Of a stretch of 64,000 bases of DNA, positions 18,764-26,907 are shown in pieces. The stretch spans positions 62,001-126,000 of the forward strand of contig JAIXUS010000042.1 of the NCBI GenBank assembly GCA_027483445.1, given 5' to 3'. The stretch is from Bacteroidota bacterium (GTDB lineage: Bacteria; Bacteroidota; Bacteroidia; M30B66). Under the pieces are notes generated by a model. That model was not told where the DNA came from. It did not search any database and saw only the letters and a list, made by a program, of their open reading frames with translations. Both the position numbers and the translations under genes were made by a program. Each line of letters opens with the position of its first letter. The stretch's first letter is position 1.

Positions 18764-19642
18764 ATGCGTATTGTAGTTTTTGGCAGATCACTGGGTGATG
18801 ACCGCGCAGCTTCGGTAAGCAATCTGTTTCGCCTGTTGGCGGGATGGTCAACACGCATTCAGGTGTATGAGCCTTTTTTAGGGCTTATTCAATCGGTGCT
18901 TCCCGAAAATTTGCCTATTGAACCCTACTTAAATCCTTCTGAGATTCGTGGCGCCGATGTGATGGTTACCCTGGGAGGAGATGGAACGCTTCTCGAAGCG
19001 GTTACGCATGTTGGAGCTTCAGGCATTCCGGTGTTAGGCATTAATACCGGGCGCTTGGGTTTCTTAACCGCTTACTCGGGCGAAGAACTGCCAGATGCTG
19101 CTGAACTTTTTAGAGCATCATTAGCCAAAACCGAATCGCGAATTCTACTCGAGCTTAAAACCTCACCCAATCCATTCGAACCCTTTCCGTTCGCCCTCAA
19201 CGAGCTTACGGTGCATAAGCGCGACACTTCGTCGATGATTAGCATTCAGGTGAAACGCAACCAAAAAATGCTAAACACCTACTGGGCCGATGGGCTTATT
19301 ATTTCGACGCCTACAGGCTCCACCGGGTATTCGCTTTCCTGCGGTGGTCCTATTCTTTTACCCGATGTGCCAAACCTAGTGCTAACGCCCATCGCGCCGC
19401 ACAATTTAAATGTTCGGCCACTTGTCATTTCGTCGAACGATCACCTATTAGTGCGTGCTGAGGCAAGAGGCAGAGCGAAAATCATGATTTCGCTCGATTC
19501 CCGTTCCGAACCGGTAGCCGCGGTTCAGGAACTGAGCATACAAAAAGCCGATTTTACCATTCAACTTGTTCGCCGGTCGGATCATGATTTTCTTGATACA
19601 CTGCGGGAAAAACTCATGTGGGGGAACGATAAAAGAAACTAA
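18764..19642 (+). CDS. nadK: NAD kinase
   Basis: A 292-residue NAD kinase that phosphorylates NAD to NADP in the cytoplasm. The GGDGT motif is at 71-75 within VTLGGDGTLLEA, followed by LGINTGRLGFLT and the ISTPTGSTGYSLSCGGP block, all diagnostic. The ATG at 18764 is 24 bp after the CBS gene. A TACCTTCG element lies just upstream of the start, so nadK may have its own promoter as well as read-through from the CBS gene. Confidence 0.97.
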   Translation: MRIVVFGRSLGDDRAASVSNLFRLLAGWSTRIQVYEPFLGLIQSVLPENLPIEPYLNPSEIRGADVMVTLGGDGTLLEAVTHVGASGIPVLGINTGRLGFLTAYSGEELPDAAELFRASLAKTESRILLELKTSPNPFEPFPFALNELTVHKRDTSSMISIQVKRNQKMLNTYWADGLIISTPTGSTGYSLSCGGPILLPDVPNLVLTPIAPHNLNVRPLVISSNDHLLVRAEARGRAKIMISLDSRSEPVAAVQELSIQKADFTIQLVRRSDHDFLDTLREKLMWGNDKRN

Positions 19643-19657
19643 GCAATAAATTTCATG

Positions 19658-19686
19658 TTGAACTTACATAGCTTTTGGTATATTTG
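19658..19686 (+). promoter_or_regulatory. putative promoter of the PorG-like/uppS/bamA cluster
   Basis: TTG (19658-19660), 18 bases, TATATTTG (19679-19686, a perfect TAnnTTTG). The start codon at 19696 is 10 bp after the element, so the leader would be only about 6 nt. This is one of the better matches to the Bacteroidota consensus in the window. Confidence 0.55.
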
Positions 19687-19695
19687 CCGGAAGCG

Positions 19696-20622
19696 ATGAA
19701 GAAGTACCTAAGCCTTACGATTTTATTCTTTTGTCTGGTATCTCTAGCTACGGCACAAAAGAAAAAAACGCGATTTCTTGACCGTAGCGAAACGGTCTAT
19801 GCAATCGGATTTTCCAACTTCCTGGGAGAACTTGGAGGTCGTGATATGATTGGCACTAATGGTATTCGCGACTTGGAATTGACCATGACGCGCCCTGCTG
19901 TTCATCTTGGCTTTAGATATAGAAAGAATCCTATACTTTCCTTTAAGCTCAACCTTACTTATGCGCGTGTAGCGGGTAGAGATTCATTAACCAAGGAAAT
20001 CTATCGCCGAAACAGAAACCTGAGCTTTCGCTCTCCCATTTTTGAAACTTCCCTTCAGGCGGAAATCTCAGTACTGCAGCTTAAGTCAACCAAATCGCGT
20101 TACGTTCTTCGCGGGGTGCGCGGGAAGAGTGGTGTCGACTTAAACGTATACGTTTTTGGTGGAATTGGTGCATTCTTCTTCAATCCGAAAGCCCAGCTCG
20201 GTGGAAAATGGTGGGCATTACAGCCTCTCGGAACCGAGGGTCAGGGCATTGCGGCCTCAAGAGACCCTTATCGCCGAATTCAGGCCTGTTTCCCTTTTGG
20301 TATCGGCTTCCGTTTGCCTTTGAATAACACTAAAAACTGGACTGTAGGGTTCGAGTATGGTGTTAGGCTTACTACTACCGATTACATTGACGATGTGAGT
20401 ACAACCTATTTCTCACCTACCCTTATCGCTCAAAAGTATGGCCCGGTGGCTGCTCAACTTTCTAACCGTGCCGATCCTTCCAGCGAAGGATTTATTCCTG
20501 GTTCAGCTGCAACTGGTCAACAAAGAGGCGACCCAACCGACCGCGATTCTTACATGATCGGGTTGATTACCTTCACCTATCGACTCAAGTCAGGAAGATC
20601 GGTGCTTCCAAAATTACGGTAA
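19696..20622 (+). CDS. PorG-like outer-membrane beta-barrel protein (DUF6089), copy 1
   Basis: A 308-residue outer-membrane protein of the DUF6089 family. The ATG at 19696 (MKKYLSLTILFF) starts a signal peptide cleaved near LATAQ. Beta-strand rich segments include FSNFLGELGGRDM, RPAVHLGFRYR and the shared block LQPLGTEGQG. Porphyromonas PorG, which anchors the T9SS PorK/N ring, belongs to this family and is encoded next to uppS, bamA and ompH, as here (recalled synteny). The neighbouring gene is a clear paralogue sharing LQPLGTEGQG, TDYxDDVSTTY and GxQRG. Which copy serves T9SS cannot be told from sequence alone. Confidence 0.8.
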   Translation: MKKYLSLTILFFCLVSLATAQKKKTRFLDRSETVYAIGFSNFLGELGGRDMIGTNGIRDLELTMTRPAVHLGFRYRKNPILSFKLNLTYARVAGRDSLTKEIYRRNRNLSFRSPIFETSLQAEISVLQLKSTKSRYVLRGVRGKSGVDLNVYVFGGIGAFFFNPKAQLGGKWWALQPLGTEGQGIAASRDPYRRIQACFPFGIGFRLPLNNTKNWTVGFEYGVRLTTTDYIDDVSTTYFSPTLIAQKYGPVAAQLSNRADPSSEGFIPGSAATGQQRGDPTDRDSYMIGLITFTYRLKSGRSVLPKLR

Positions 20623-20661
20623 CTTGCTTGCGTTATTGGAGGTATAAGTATCATTCCAACT

Positions 20662-21501
20662 ATGCAGCAAGCGTCAATTCGTCTTTTCATTCTCTTTTCT
20701 TTTTTTGCCCTACGGGCTGATGCACAGCCGTTTAGGCCATATAGTGAGCTCGGCCCGATGGGCGGTGTATCGTATTACATGGGTGAACTCAATCCAGGTC
20801 GGCAGTTTTTCATGCCTCGTGGTGGAGGCGGCTTGGTATTCCGCCATAGTCACAGCCCGCGTTGGACGTGGCGTGTTCATGCATTATACATGGGTGTTCA
20901 GGCCGATGATGCCCTTTCTGATGTTCCGGCTCAAATTCAGCGAAATCTCTCGTTCCGCTCTGTAGTGCTCGAATTTTCGCCCATGCTGGAGTTCAATTTT
21001 TTTCCCTACGAAGTAGGAAATCCCGAAACCCCGGCTACACCTTTCATCTTTGGTGGGTTCGCCTTGTTTCGGTTTAACCCCCAAGCCGAGTTGAACGGAG
21101 AGTGGATTCCCTTGCAGCCACTCGGTACCGAAGGTCAGGGCGCCTCGGCGTATCCCGACCGAAAGCCCTACAGCCTAATCAACGCTACATTTCCTTTTGG
21201 ATTTGGATTTAAATTCCACGCCTTCGGTCGCCTTGGTGTTTCAATGGAATGGGGGCTTCGACGCACCTTTACCGATTACCTCGACGACGTAAGCACTACG
21301 TATGCAGATCGGGACATTCTCTTTGCAACACACGGCGTTCAGTCGGCTTTGTTGGCCGATCGCTCACTGGTAAATCCCGGAGACATAAATACAGGTAGGC
21401 AACGTGGCAATCAAGCCAACAACGATTGGTACGGTTTTGCAGGGCTAACACTAAGCTACAAGCTCATGAAGCGAAAGCCTCAGTGTGCTGCATACCAATA
21501 A
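20662..21501 (+). CDS. PorG-like outer-membrane beta-barrel protein (DUF6089), copy 2
   Basis: A 279-residue paralogue of the preceding protein. It has a signal peptide (residues 1 to about 21, ending RADAQ), then SELGPMGGVSYYMGELNPG, which resembles the early glycine-rich PorG segment, the shared block LQPLGTEGQG, and FTDYLDDVSTTY near residue 210. It directly precedes uppS, the position occupied by porG in Porphyromonas as I recall it, so it is a slightly better candidate for the T9SS component. The 39-bp gap from copy 1 supports an operon. Identity between the copies is modest outside the shared blocks, so the duplication is old. Confidence 0.8.
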   Translation: MQQASIRLFILFSFFALRADAQPFRPYSELGPMGGVSYYMGELNPGRQFFMPRGGGGLVFRHSHSPRWTWRVHALYMGVQADDALSDVPAQIQRNLSFRSVVLEFSPMLEFNFFPYEVGNPETPATPFIFGGFALFRFNPQAELNGEWIPLQPLGTEGQGASAYPDRKPYSLINATFPFGFGFKFHAFGRLGVSMEWGLRRTFTDYLDDVSTTYADRDILFATHGVQSALLADRSLVNPGDINTGRQRGNQANNDWYGFAGLTLSYKLMKRKPQCAAYQ

Positions 21502-21538
21502 TGCATTACCTTTGGCGACCGCCGAAGAAGCTGCACCC

Positions 21539-22285
21539 ATGTCGGGAATAAAAAATCAAATCAACCTAAATACGTTACCCTCGCATATTGCCGTTATCAT
21601 GGACGGCAATGGACGTTGGGCAAAGATGAAAGGGAAACTCCGCACGTTCGGTCACGAAAACGGAGTGAAGTCGGTTCGCGAAACAGTCGAAGCCTGTGCT
21701 GAATTAGGTGTCAAGTACCTCACCCTGTATGCATTTTCGACTGAAAACTGGAATCGACCCAAGTTTGAAATCAACGCATTAATGTCATTGCTTGTTTCGA
21801 CCATTTCGAAAGAAGAGAAAACGTTGATGGAAAACAACATACGACTTCAAACTATCGGGAATACCGACTCGTTGCCCTCAAAGGTGCGCAAAGAGCTTCA
21901 GCAACTTACCCAGCGCACGGCTTCCAATACCCGAATGACACTGGTGCTGGCGTTAAGTTACAGTTCCCGCTGGGAGCTCACTGAGGCGGTTAAGGCCATC
22001 GCAACGCAGGTTGCCAATGGGAAACTCAAACCTGAGTCTATTTCTGAAGACATCATTAACCAAAACCTCCAAACCGTTGGCATGCCCGAGCCTGAGTTGC
22101 TAATTCGTACCTCTGGCGAGCATCGGATCAGTAACTTTTTATTGTGGCAAATCTCTTATGCCGAGTTGTATTTTACCGACGTACTTTGGCCTGACTTCAG
22201 AAAGGAGCATCTTTACGAAGCTATTCTCAGCTACCAACAGAGAGAACGTCGATTTGGAATGACTAGTGAACAAGTGAACGCATGA
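21539..22285 (+). CDS. uppS: isoprenyl transferase (undecaprenyl diphosphate synthase)
   Basis: A 248-residue cis-prenyltransferase that extends farnesyl diphosphate with isopentenyl diphosphate to undecaprenyl diphosphate, the lipid carrier for peptidoglycan and O-antigen synthesis. The catalytic block MDGNGRWAK (21-29) holds Asp22; LTLYAFSTENWNRP and the C-terminal LLIRTSGEHRISNFLLWQ are diagnostic. The ATG at 21539 is chosen over an upstream GTG that would overlap the previous gene. The stop overlaps the bamA start (ATGA). Confidence 0.97.
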   Translation: MSGIKNQINLNTLPSHIAVIMDGNGRWAKMKGKLRTFGHENGVKSVRETVEACAELGVKYLTLYAFSTENWNRPKFEINALMSLLVSTISKEEKTLMENNIRLQTIGNTDSLPSKVRKELQQLTQRTASNTRMTLVLALSYSSRWELTEAVKAIATQVANGKLKPESISEDIINQNLQTVGMPEPELLIRTSGEHRISNFLLWQISYAELYFTDVLWPDFRKEHLYEAILSYQQRERRFGMTSEQVNA

Positions 22286-24810
22286 GAAACGGCCTTTACC
22301 TGATTGGATTTCTTTGCCTGATCAACTTTAGCCCACTGAAGGCACAGGTTTTTTTAGGAGGTTCAAACCCTACAGAAATTTCTTATTCGGAGCCCAAGGA
22401 ATATACGATTTCGGGGGTTGAGTTTAGGACGGCTTCCGGGAGTACGCTCGATAACACCATCCTGAAAATGCTTACCGGTCTCAATGAGGGAGATAAAATT
22501 GTGGTTCCGGGTGATGCCATCTCCAAAGCCATCCAGGCTTTGTGGAAGCAAAATCTGTTTTCGGGTATTGAGGTGTCGGCATCGAGGATTGAGGGTGAAC
22601 GCATTTGGCTGCAAATCAGTTTAAAAGAGAAACCTCGCCTTTCGCGTTTTCGAATTACAGGCGTTAAAAAAAGCGACGCTGATGAACTTAGGGAATCGCT
22701 TGATTTGATGACGGGTAAAACCATCAGCGACAATTTATTGGTCAATTCCCGCAACACGGTTCGCAATTACTTCCTCGATAAAGGGTTTCTCGATGCCGAA
22801 GTTGAAGTAAGCACCTACGCCGACACTGCGAAAACAGGTGGTCAAGTGCTGCTGATTAAGGTTGATCGCAAAAAAAGGGTGAAGATTAAAGACATCCACT
22901 TTAGTGGCAATACCGCTGTAAAATCGGGTAAACTGAAGCGGAAAATGAAGAACACCAAAGAAAACCCTTGGTGGAGTGTATTTAGTACTTCGAAGTTTAT
23001 TGAAGACAATTATCGTGAGGATTTGGACAAAGTGCTTTCGGTTTACTACGACAAAGGTTTTAAAGACGCCCGAATTGTTAAGGATACAGTATACCGAGCC
23101 GACGATAAAAAACTCAACATTGATATTCAGATTGATGAAGGACAGCAGTACTTCTTCCGAAACATCACCTGGGTAGGAAATACCAAGTACACCTCAAAAG
23201 AGCTTTCGACACGACTCGGCATCAAAAAAGGTGAAATTTACAATCAGGCCAATCTGGAGCAAAACCTGTTCATGAATGCTTCAGAAACAGACATTACGTC
23301 GTTGTATATGAACGACGGTCACTTGTTTTTCCAGGTGACTCCTGCCGAGAGGATTGTAGGCGACTCGGTAGATATCGAAATGCGCATTTATGAAGGTAAG
23401 CAGGCCATAATAAATCGAGTTACAGTTGTTGGCAATGAGAAAACTTCCGATCACGTGGTGTTACGCGAAATCCGCACACGTCCGGGTCAGCTGTTTCGCC
23501 GTTCCGACATCATCCGCACCAACCGTGAACTTTCGCAATTGGGTTATTTTGATCCCGAAAAGATCGCGGTAAATCCGGTTCCCAATCCTCAGGATGGTAC
23601 TGTAGATATTGAATACAGGGTGGAGGAGAAGCCTTCCGACCAGCTGCAGCTTTCGGGCGGCTGGGGTGCAGGCCGGTTGATAGGAAATCTTGGTTTGGCC
23701 TTCAACAACTTTAGCGCACGTAAATTCTTCAAGAAAGGGGCTTGGCAACCTTTGCCATCGGGCGACGGGCAACGTTTATCGATTAATGCGTCATCAACCG
23801 GACGCGCTTTCCAAAGTTATAACTTGTCGTTTACGGAGCCCTGGTTGGGCGGGCGCCGTCCGAATTCATTAACAGTTACAGCCTTTCACTCGGTATTCGG
23901 AAACGGTGCGGCCAAAACAGACCCCAACCGTTCTGCCACTAAAACTACGGGTGTTGTAATTGGTTACGGTAGAAGGCTTCGTTGGCCGGATGACTTTTTC
24001 AGTCTAACTCACTCCTTAAATTATTCATACTATGAGCTGATTAACTCGACGGCTTTTGGTTCTTTCACCAACGGTTTTTCGAACAACTTCAGCTTTACCA
24101 CGGTGTTGTCGCGCAACTCAATCGACCAACCCATTTATCCATCATCAGGCTCTAATATCAGCTTTAGCATCCAGTTTACACCGCCCTATTCGTTGTTGCA
24201 GAATTTAACGGCAGCCGATCTGGTAACCGAGCAGCAGCGTTATAAGTGGATTGAATTTCACAAGTGGAAATTCGATGCACAATGGTTTACTCCGTTGAGT
24301 AAGAACAAAAAGCTTGTATTGATGTCGAGGGCTAATTTTGGTTTCATCGGCTTGTACAATCCGGCAAAGGGAATTTCACCGTTTGAGCGGTTTAGGTTTG
24401 GCGGAACAGGTTTGACAGGTTTAACTTGGGGTGCTCAGTTTTTGGGTGCTGAGATTGTTGGTTTGCGTGGCTATGAGGATGGTTCTATTTCAAACCAAAC
24501 CGGTAATCCAGCGGTTGGAGATGCTCCAATTTATAATCGCTTAACCATGGAGCTCCGCTACCCGGTTTCGTTAAACCCTTCGGCCACAGTATTTGGAATC
24601 GCCTTCCTGGAAGGTGGAAATGCATGGCATAACTTCCGTGATTTCGATCCATTCACGCTCAAGAGAGCAGCGGGTGTAGGTGTGCGTGTGTTTTTGCCAA
24701 TGTTTGGTTTGTTAGGGCTGGATTACGGCTATCGTTTCGACAATCTTGTGGGCTTTCCGAACATGCAGCGTGGAATCTTCCACTTTATCATCGGTCAGAA
24801 CTTTAACTAA
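22282..24810 (+). CDS. bamA: outer-membrane protein assembly factor BamA (Omp85)
   Basis: An 842-residue Omp85-family protein that inserts beta-barrel proteins into the outer membrane. A signal peptide (to about 21) is followed by a run of POTRA repeats (about 40-440; for example FRITGVKKSDADELRE, IHFSGNTAVKSGKLK, VTVVGNEKTSDHVVLREIRTRPG) and a C-terminal 16-strand-type barrel with LRGYEDGSIS, corresponding to the (V/I)RG(F/Y) motif of loop 6. The last residue is Asn after Phe (QNFN), instead of a terminal aromatic residue. It is coupled to uppS by a 4-bp overlap and followed by two skp genes whose products escort its clients. Confidence 0.96.
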   Translation: MRNGLYLIGFLCLINFSPLKAQVFLGGSNPTEISYSEPKEYTISGVEFRTASGSTLDNTILKMLTGLNEGDKIVVPGDAISKAIQALWKQNLFSGIEVSASRIEGERIWLQISLKEKPRLSRFRITGVKKSDADELRESLDLMTGKTISDNLLVNSRNTVRNYFLDKGFLDAEVEVSTYADTAKTGGQVLLIKVDRKKRVKIKDIHFSGNTAVKSGKLKRKMKNTKENPWWSVFSTSKFIEDNYREDLDKVLSVYYDKGFKDARIVKDTVYRADDKKLNIDIQIDEGQQYFFRNITWVGNTKYTSKELSTRLGIKKGEIYNQANLEQNLFMNASETDITSLYMNDGHLFFQVTPAERIVGDSVDIEMRIYEGKQAIINRVTVVGNEKTSDHVVLREIRTRPGQLFRRSDIIRTNRELSQLGYFDPEKIAVNPVPNPQDGTVDIEYRVEEKPSDQLQLSGGWGAGRLIGNLGLAFNNFSARKFFKKGAWQPLPSGDGQRLSINASSTGRAFQSYNLSFTEPWLGGRRPNSLTVTAFHSVFGNGAAKTDPNRSATKTTGVVIGYGRRLRWPDDFFSLTHSLNYSYYELINSTAFGSFTNGFSNNFSFTTVLSRNSIDQPIYPSSGSNISFSIQFTPPYSLLQNLTAADLVTEQQRYKWIEFHKWKFDAQWFTPLSKNKKLVLMSRANFGFIGLYNPAKGISPFERFRFGGTGLTGLTWGAQFLGAEIVGLRGYEDGSISNQTGNPAVGDAPIYNRLTMELRYPVSLNPSATVFGIAFLEGGNAWHNFRDFDPFTLKRAAGVGVRVFLPMFGLLGLDYGYRFDNLVGFPNMQRGIFHFIIGQNFN

Positions 24811-24892
24811 TCAACAGGTTTTGCATGATTCTTGAGTCGAGGCCCGAAAACTCCACAAAATGTTTATTTTCGCACCCTCAATTAAGCCGGCC

Positions 24893-25459
24893 ATGAAAAA
24901 GCTACTGCTTTCCATTGTTACTGTATTTGCACTCACTGCGAGTGCGTCGGCACAACGCTTTGCCTTTATTGACTCTGAATACATTTTGGAAAATGTTCCT
25001 GAGTACAAATCGGCCCAACAACAACTCGACAAGATTTCGCTTCAGTGGCAGAAAGAAATTGAAGCCAAGTTTGCAGAGATTGACCGGATGTACAAGGATT
25101 TTCAGGCTGAGTCGGTATTGCTTAGCGACGACATGAAGAAAAAACGTGAAGAGGAAATCATCGATAAGGAAAAAGAAGCCAAAGAACTACAAAAGCAGCG
25201 ATTTGGTAAGGGTGGTGATTTACTCAAGCGTCGTCAGGAATTGATTAAACCCATTCAGGACAAAGTATACAACGCCCTGAAAGAGATTTCAACCACAAAA
25301 AATTATGCTGCGGTTTTCGATAAATCCAGCGACCTCACCATTTTATTTGTCAACCCTAAATTCGACATTAGCGACCAGGTGTTGGAAGAGATGGGCTACA
25401 CACCAATCAAAGGCGCCGATGATGCCGGTGGTGGAGGAACAAAAGACACCGATAAATAG
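24893..25459 (+). CDS. OmpH/Skp-family periplasmic chaperone, copy 1
   Basis: A 188-residue periplasmic chaperone that carries unfolded outer-membrane proteins to BamA. The ATG at 24893 (MKKLLLS) starts a signal peptide cleaved near SASAQ. The hallmark opening FAFIDSEYILENVPEYKSAQQ is followed by a long charged coiled coil (about 45-125) that forms the tentacles of the trimer, and the closing IKPIQDKVYNALKEI and YAAVFDKSSD segments. A Gly/Asp/Lys-rich tail ends the protein. A TATTTTCG element about 20 bp upstream might give it its own promoter. It is followed after 11 bp by a paralogue. Confidence 0.93.
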   Translation: MKKLLLSIVTVFALTASASAQRFAFIDSEYILENVPEYKSAQQQLDKISLQWQKEIEAKFAEIDRMYKDFQAESVLLSDDMKKKREEEIIDKEKEAKELQKQRFGKGGDLLKRRQELIKPIQDKVYNALKEISTTKNYAAVFDKSSDLTILFVNPKFDISDQVLEEMGYTPIKGADDAGGGGTKDTDK

Positions 25460-25470
25460 GATTAACTCTA

Positions 25471-25983
25471 ATGAAGTACATGCGTTTGTTTTTGGCCATT
25501 GCGGCCTTCGTTTTCGCGGGAAGTCTTTCCGCACAAAAAGCCCCTAAATTCGGGCATATTAATTCTGCCGAACTCCTCAGCTTAATGCCAGAGCGCAAAG
25601 CCGCGGCTGCTAAGATGGATTCTATTGCCAAGCAGGCTGAAAAACACCTTCAGGAAATGATGGTGGAGTATCGCGCCGAACAAGAGAAGCTTTCTGCCGA
25701 AGGACCGAAAATGTCGGAGCTCGTTCGAAAAGATGCTGAAGAAAAACTCAATGGATTGGCTACCCGCATCCAGAATTTCCAGCAGCAAGCGCAGGAATCA
25801 CTGCAGGAAGATGAGAATAAGCTCATCGAGCCGATTGTAAACAAAGCCAAGAAGGCCATTGAGCAGGTAGCCAAGGAAAATGGGTATACTTATATTCTCG
25901 ACACTTCGGGTGGAGCTGTGCTGTATTGGGAAGAAAGCGACAATATCCTCAGCATGGTTAAGAAAAAGCTTGGTTTGCCTTGA
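25471..25983 (+). CDS. OmpH/Skp-family periplasmic chaperone, copy 2
   Basis: A 170-residue paralogue of the preceding chaperone, with a signal peptide (to about 22, ending SLSAQ) and the family opening FGHINSAELLSLMPERKAAAAK. A central coiled coil follows, then IEPIVNKAKKAIEQVAKENGYTYILD at the end. Tandem skp genes after bamA are common in Bacteroidota. The two copies may form hetero- or homotrimers, which cannot be told here. A terminator follows the stop. Confidence 0.93.
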   Translation: MKYMRLFLAIAAFVFAGSLSAQKAPKFGHINSAELLSLMPERKAAAAKMDSIAKQAEKHLQEMMVEYRAEQEKLSAEGPKMSELVRKDAEEKLNGLATRIQNFQQQAQESLQEDENKLIEPIVNKAKKAIEQVAKENGYTYILDTSGGAVLYWEESDNILSMVKKKLGLP

Positions 25984-26004
25984 TTTGTAATAAAAACGTA
26001 TTTG

Positions 26005-26038
26005 AAAGCCCTATCCAACGATGGGGCTTTTATTTTTG
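26005..26038 (+). terminator. terminator after the skp pair
   Basis: The stem arms AAAGCCC (26005-26011) and GGGCTTT (26024-26030) are followed by TATTTTTG. It closes the uppS-bamA-skp unit just before murI. Confidence 0.8.
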
Positions 26039-26044
26039 TCTGCA

Positions 26045-26860
26045 ATGAAGCCTACTCCTGAATCACCAATTGGGATTTTCGACTCCGGAATCGGAGGACT
26101 CACCGTTGCCTCGGCAATACACCACCAATTGCCTCACGAAAACCTCATTTATTTTGGCGATACAGCCCATTTCCCTTACGGCGACAAATCGGCCGGACTT
26201 ATAGAAAGTTACGGAGTGGGAATCGCGCAGTTCCTGCTTTCGCGCCATTGTAAGATGATTGTTATTGCTTGTAATACCGCGTCTGCCTATGCTTTTAAAG
26301 CGGTGAGGGCCAAGGTTGATTCATCTGTTGAGGTACTCAATGTGATTGATCCGGCAGCAAGAGCCATTGCCCGAAATTATCCAACCGGGCGCATTGGCGT
26401 GATCGCCACGCGAGGAACCGTAAATTCATCCATCTACCCCCGAAAAATCAAAAAATTAAGCCCCCAAACAGAGGTTACCTCCTTGGCAACACCCTTGTTG
26501 GCACCCATGATTGAAGAGGGATTCTTCAACAATAAAATATCGCGAACAATCATTCATTCCTACCTCAGCAAAAAATCTTTGCAGGAAATCGAAGCACTGA
26601 TTCTGGGCTGCACACATTACCCCCTGATACGGTCTGAAATAGAAGAGTACTACAAAGGGAAAGTGGCTGTTTTTGATTCGGCTGAATTGGTGGCCCTCGC
26701 CGTTCAAGAGAGCCTTCAAAAATCCTCTTTACTCAATCTAGGCGAATCGATAGGCAATCGGGAGTTCTATGTTTCTGACCTTACCGACTCTTTTAGTTCA
26801 TCAGCGGCACATTTCTTCACCGGTGAAGTGGCTTTACAAAAGCTCGACATCTGGACATGA
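26045..26860 (+). CDS. murI: glutamate racemase
   Basis: A 271-residue cofactor-independent racemase producing D-glutamate for peptidoglycan. The ATG at 26045 (MKPTPESPIGIFDSG) is preferred over an earlier in-frame codon that overlaps the terminator. The conserved Asp13-Ser14 (FDSGIGGLT), Cys76 (ACNTAS) and the second catalytic Cys in ILGCTHYPL (about 186) are all present. The position after bamA-skp is typical for Bacteroidota. A bidirectional terminator follows. Confidence 0.96.
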   Translation: MKPTPESPIGIFDSGIGGLTVASAIHHQLPHENLIYFGDTAHFPYGDKSAGLIESYGVGIAQFLLSRHCKMIVIACNTASAYAFKAVRAKVDSSVEVLNVIDPAARAIARNYPTGRIGVIATRGTVNSSIYPRKIKKLSPQTEVTSLATPLLAPMIEEGFFNNKISRTIIHSYLSKKSLQEIEALILGCTHYPLIRSEIEEYYKGKVAVFDSAELVALAVQESLQKSSLLNLGESIGNREFYVSDLTDSFSSSAAHFFTGEVALQKLDIWT

Positions 26861-26892
26861 AAAAGCCGGATTGTTGATGCAATCCGGCTTTT
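26861..26892. terminator. bidirectional terminator between murI and the M16 protease gene
   Basis: The perfect 12-bp arms AAAAGCCGGATT (26861-26872) and AATCCGGCTTTT (26881-26892) are flanked by A and T runs on either side. It can stop transcription of both convergent genes. The murI stop codon abuts it. Confidence 0.9.
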
Positions 26893-26907
26893 TAAATGTC
26901 TAACAGC

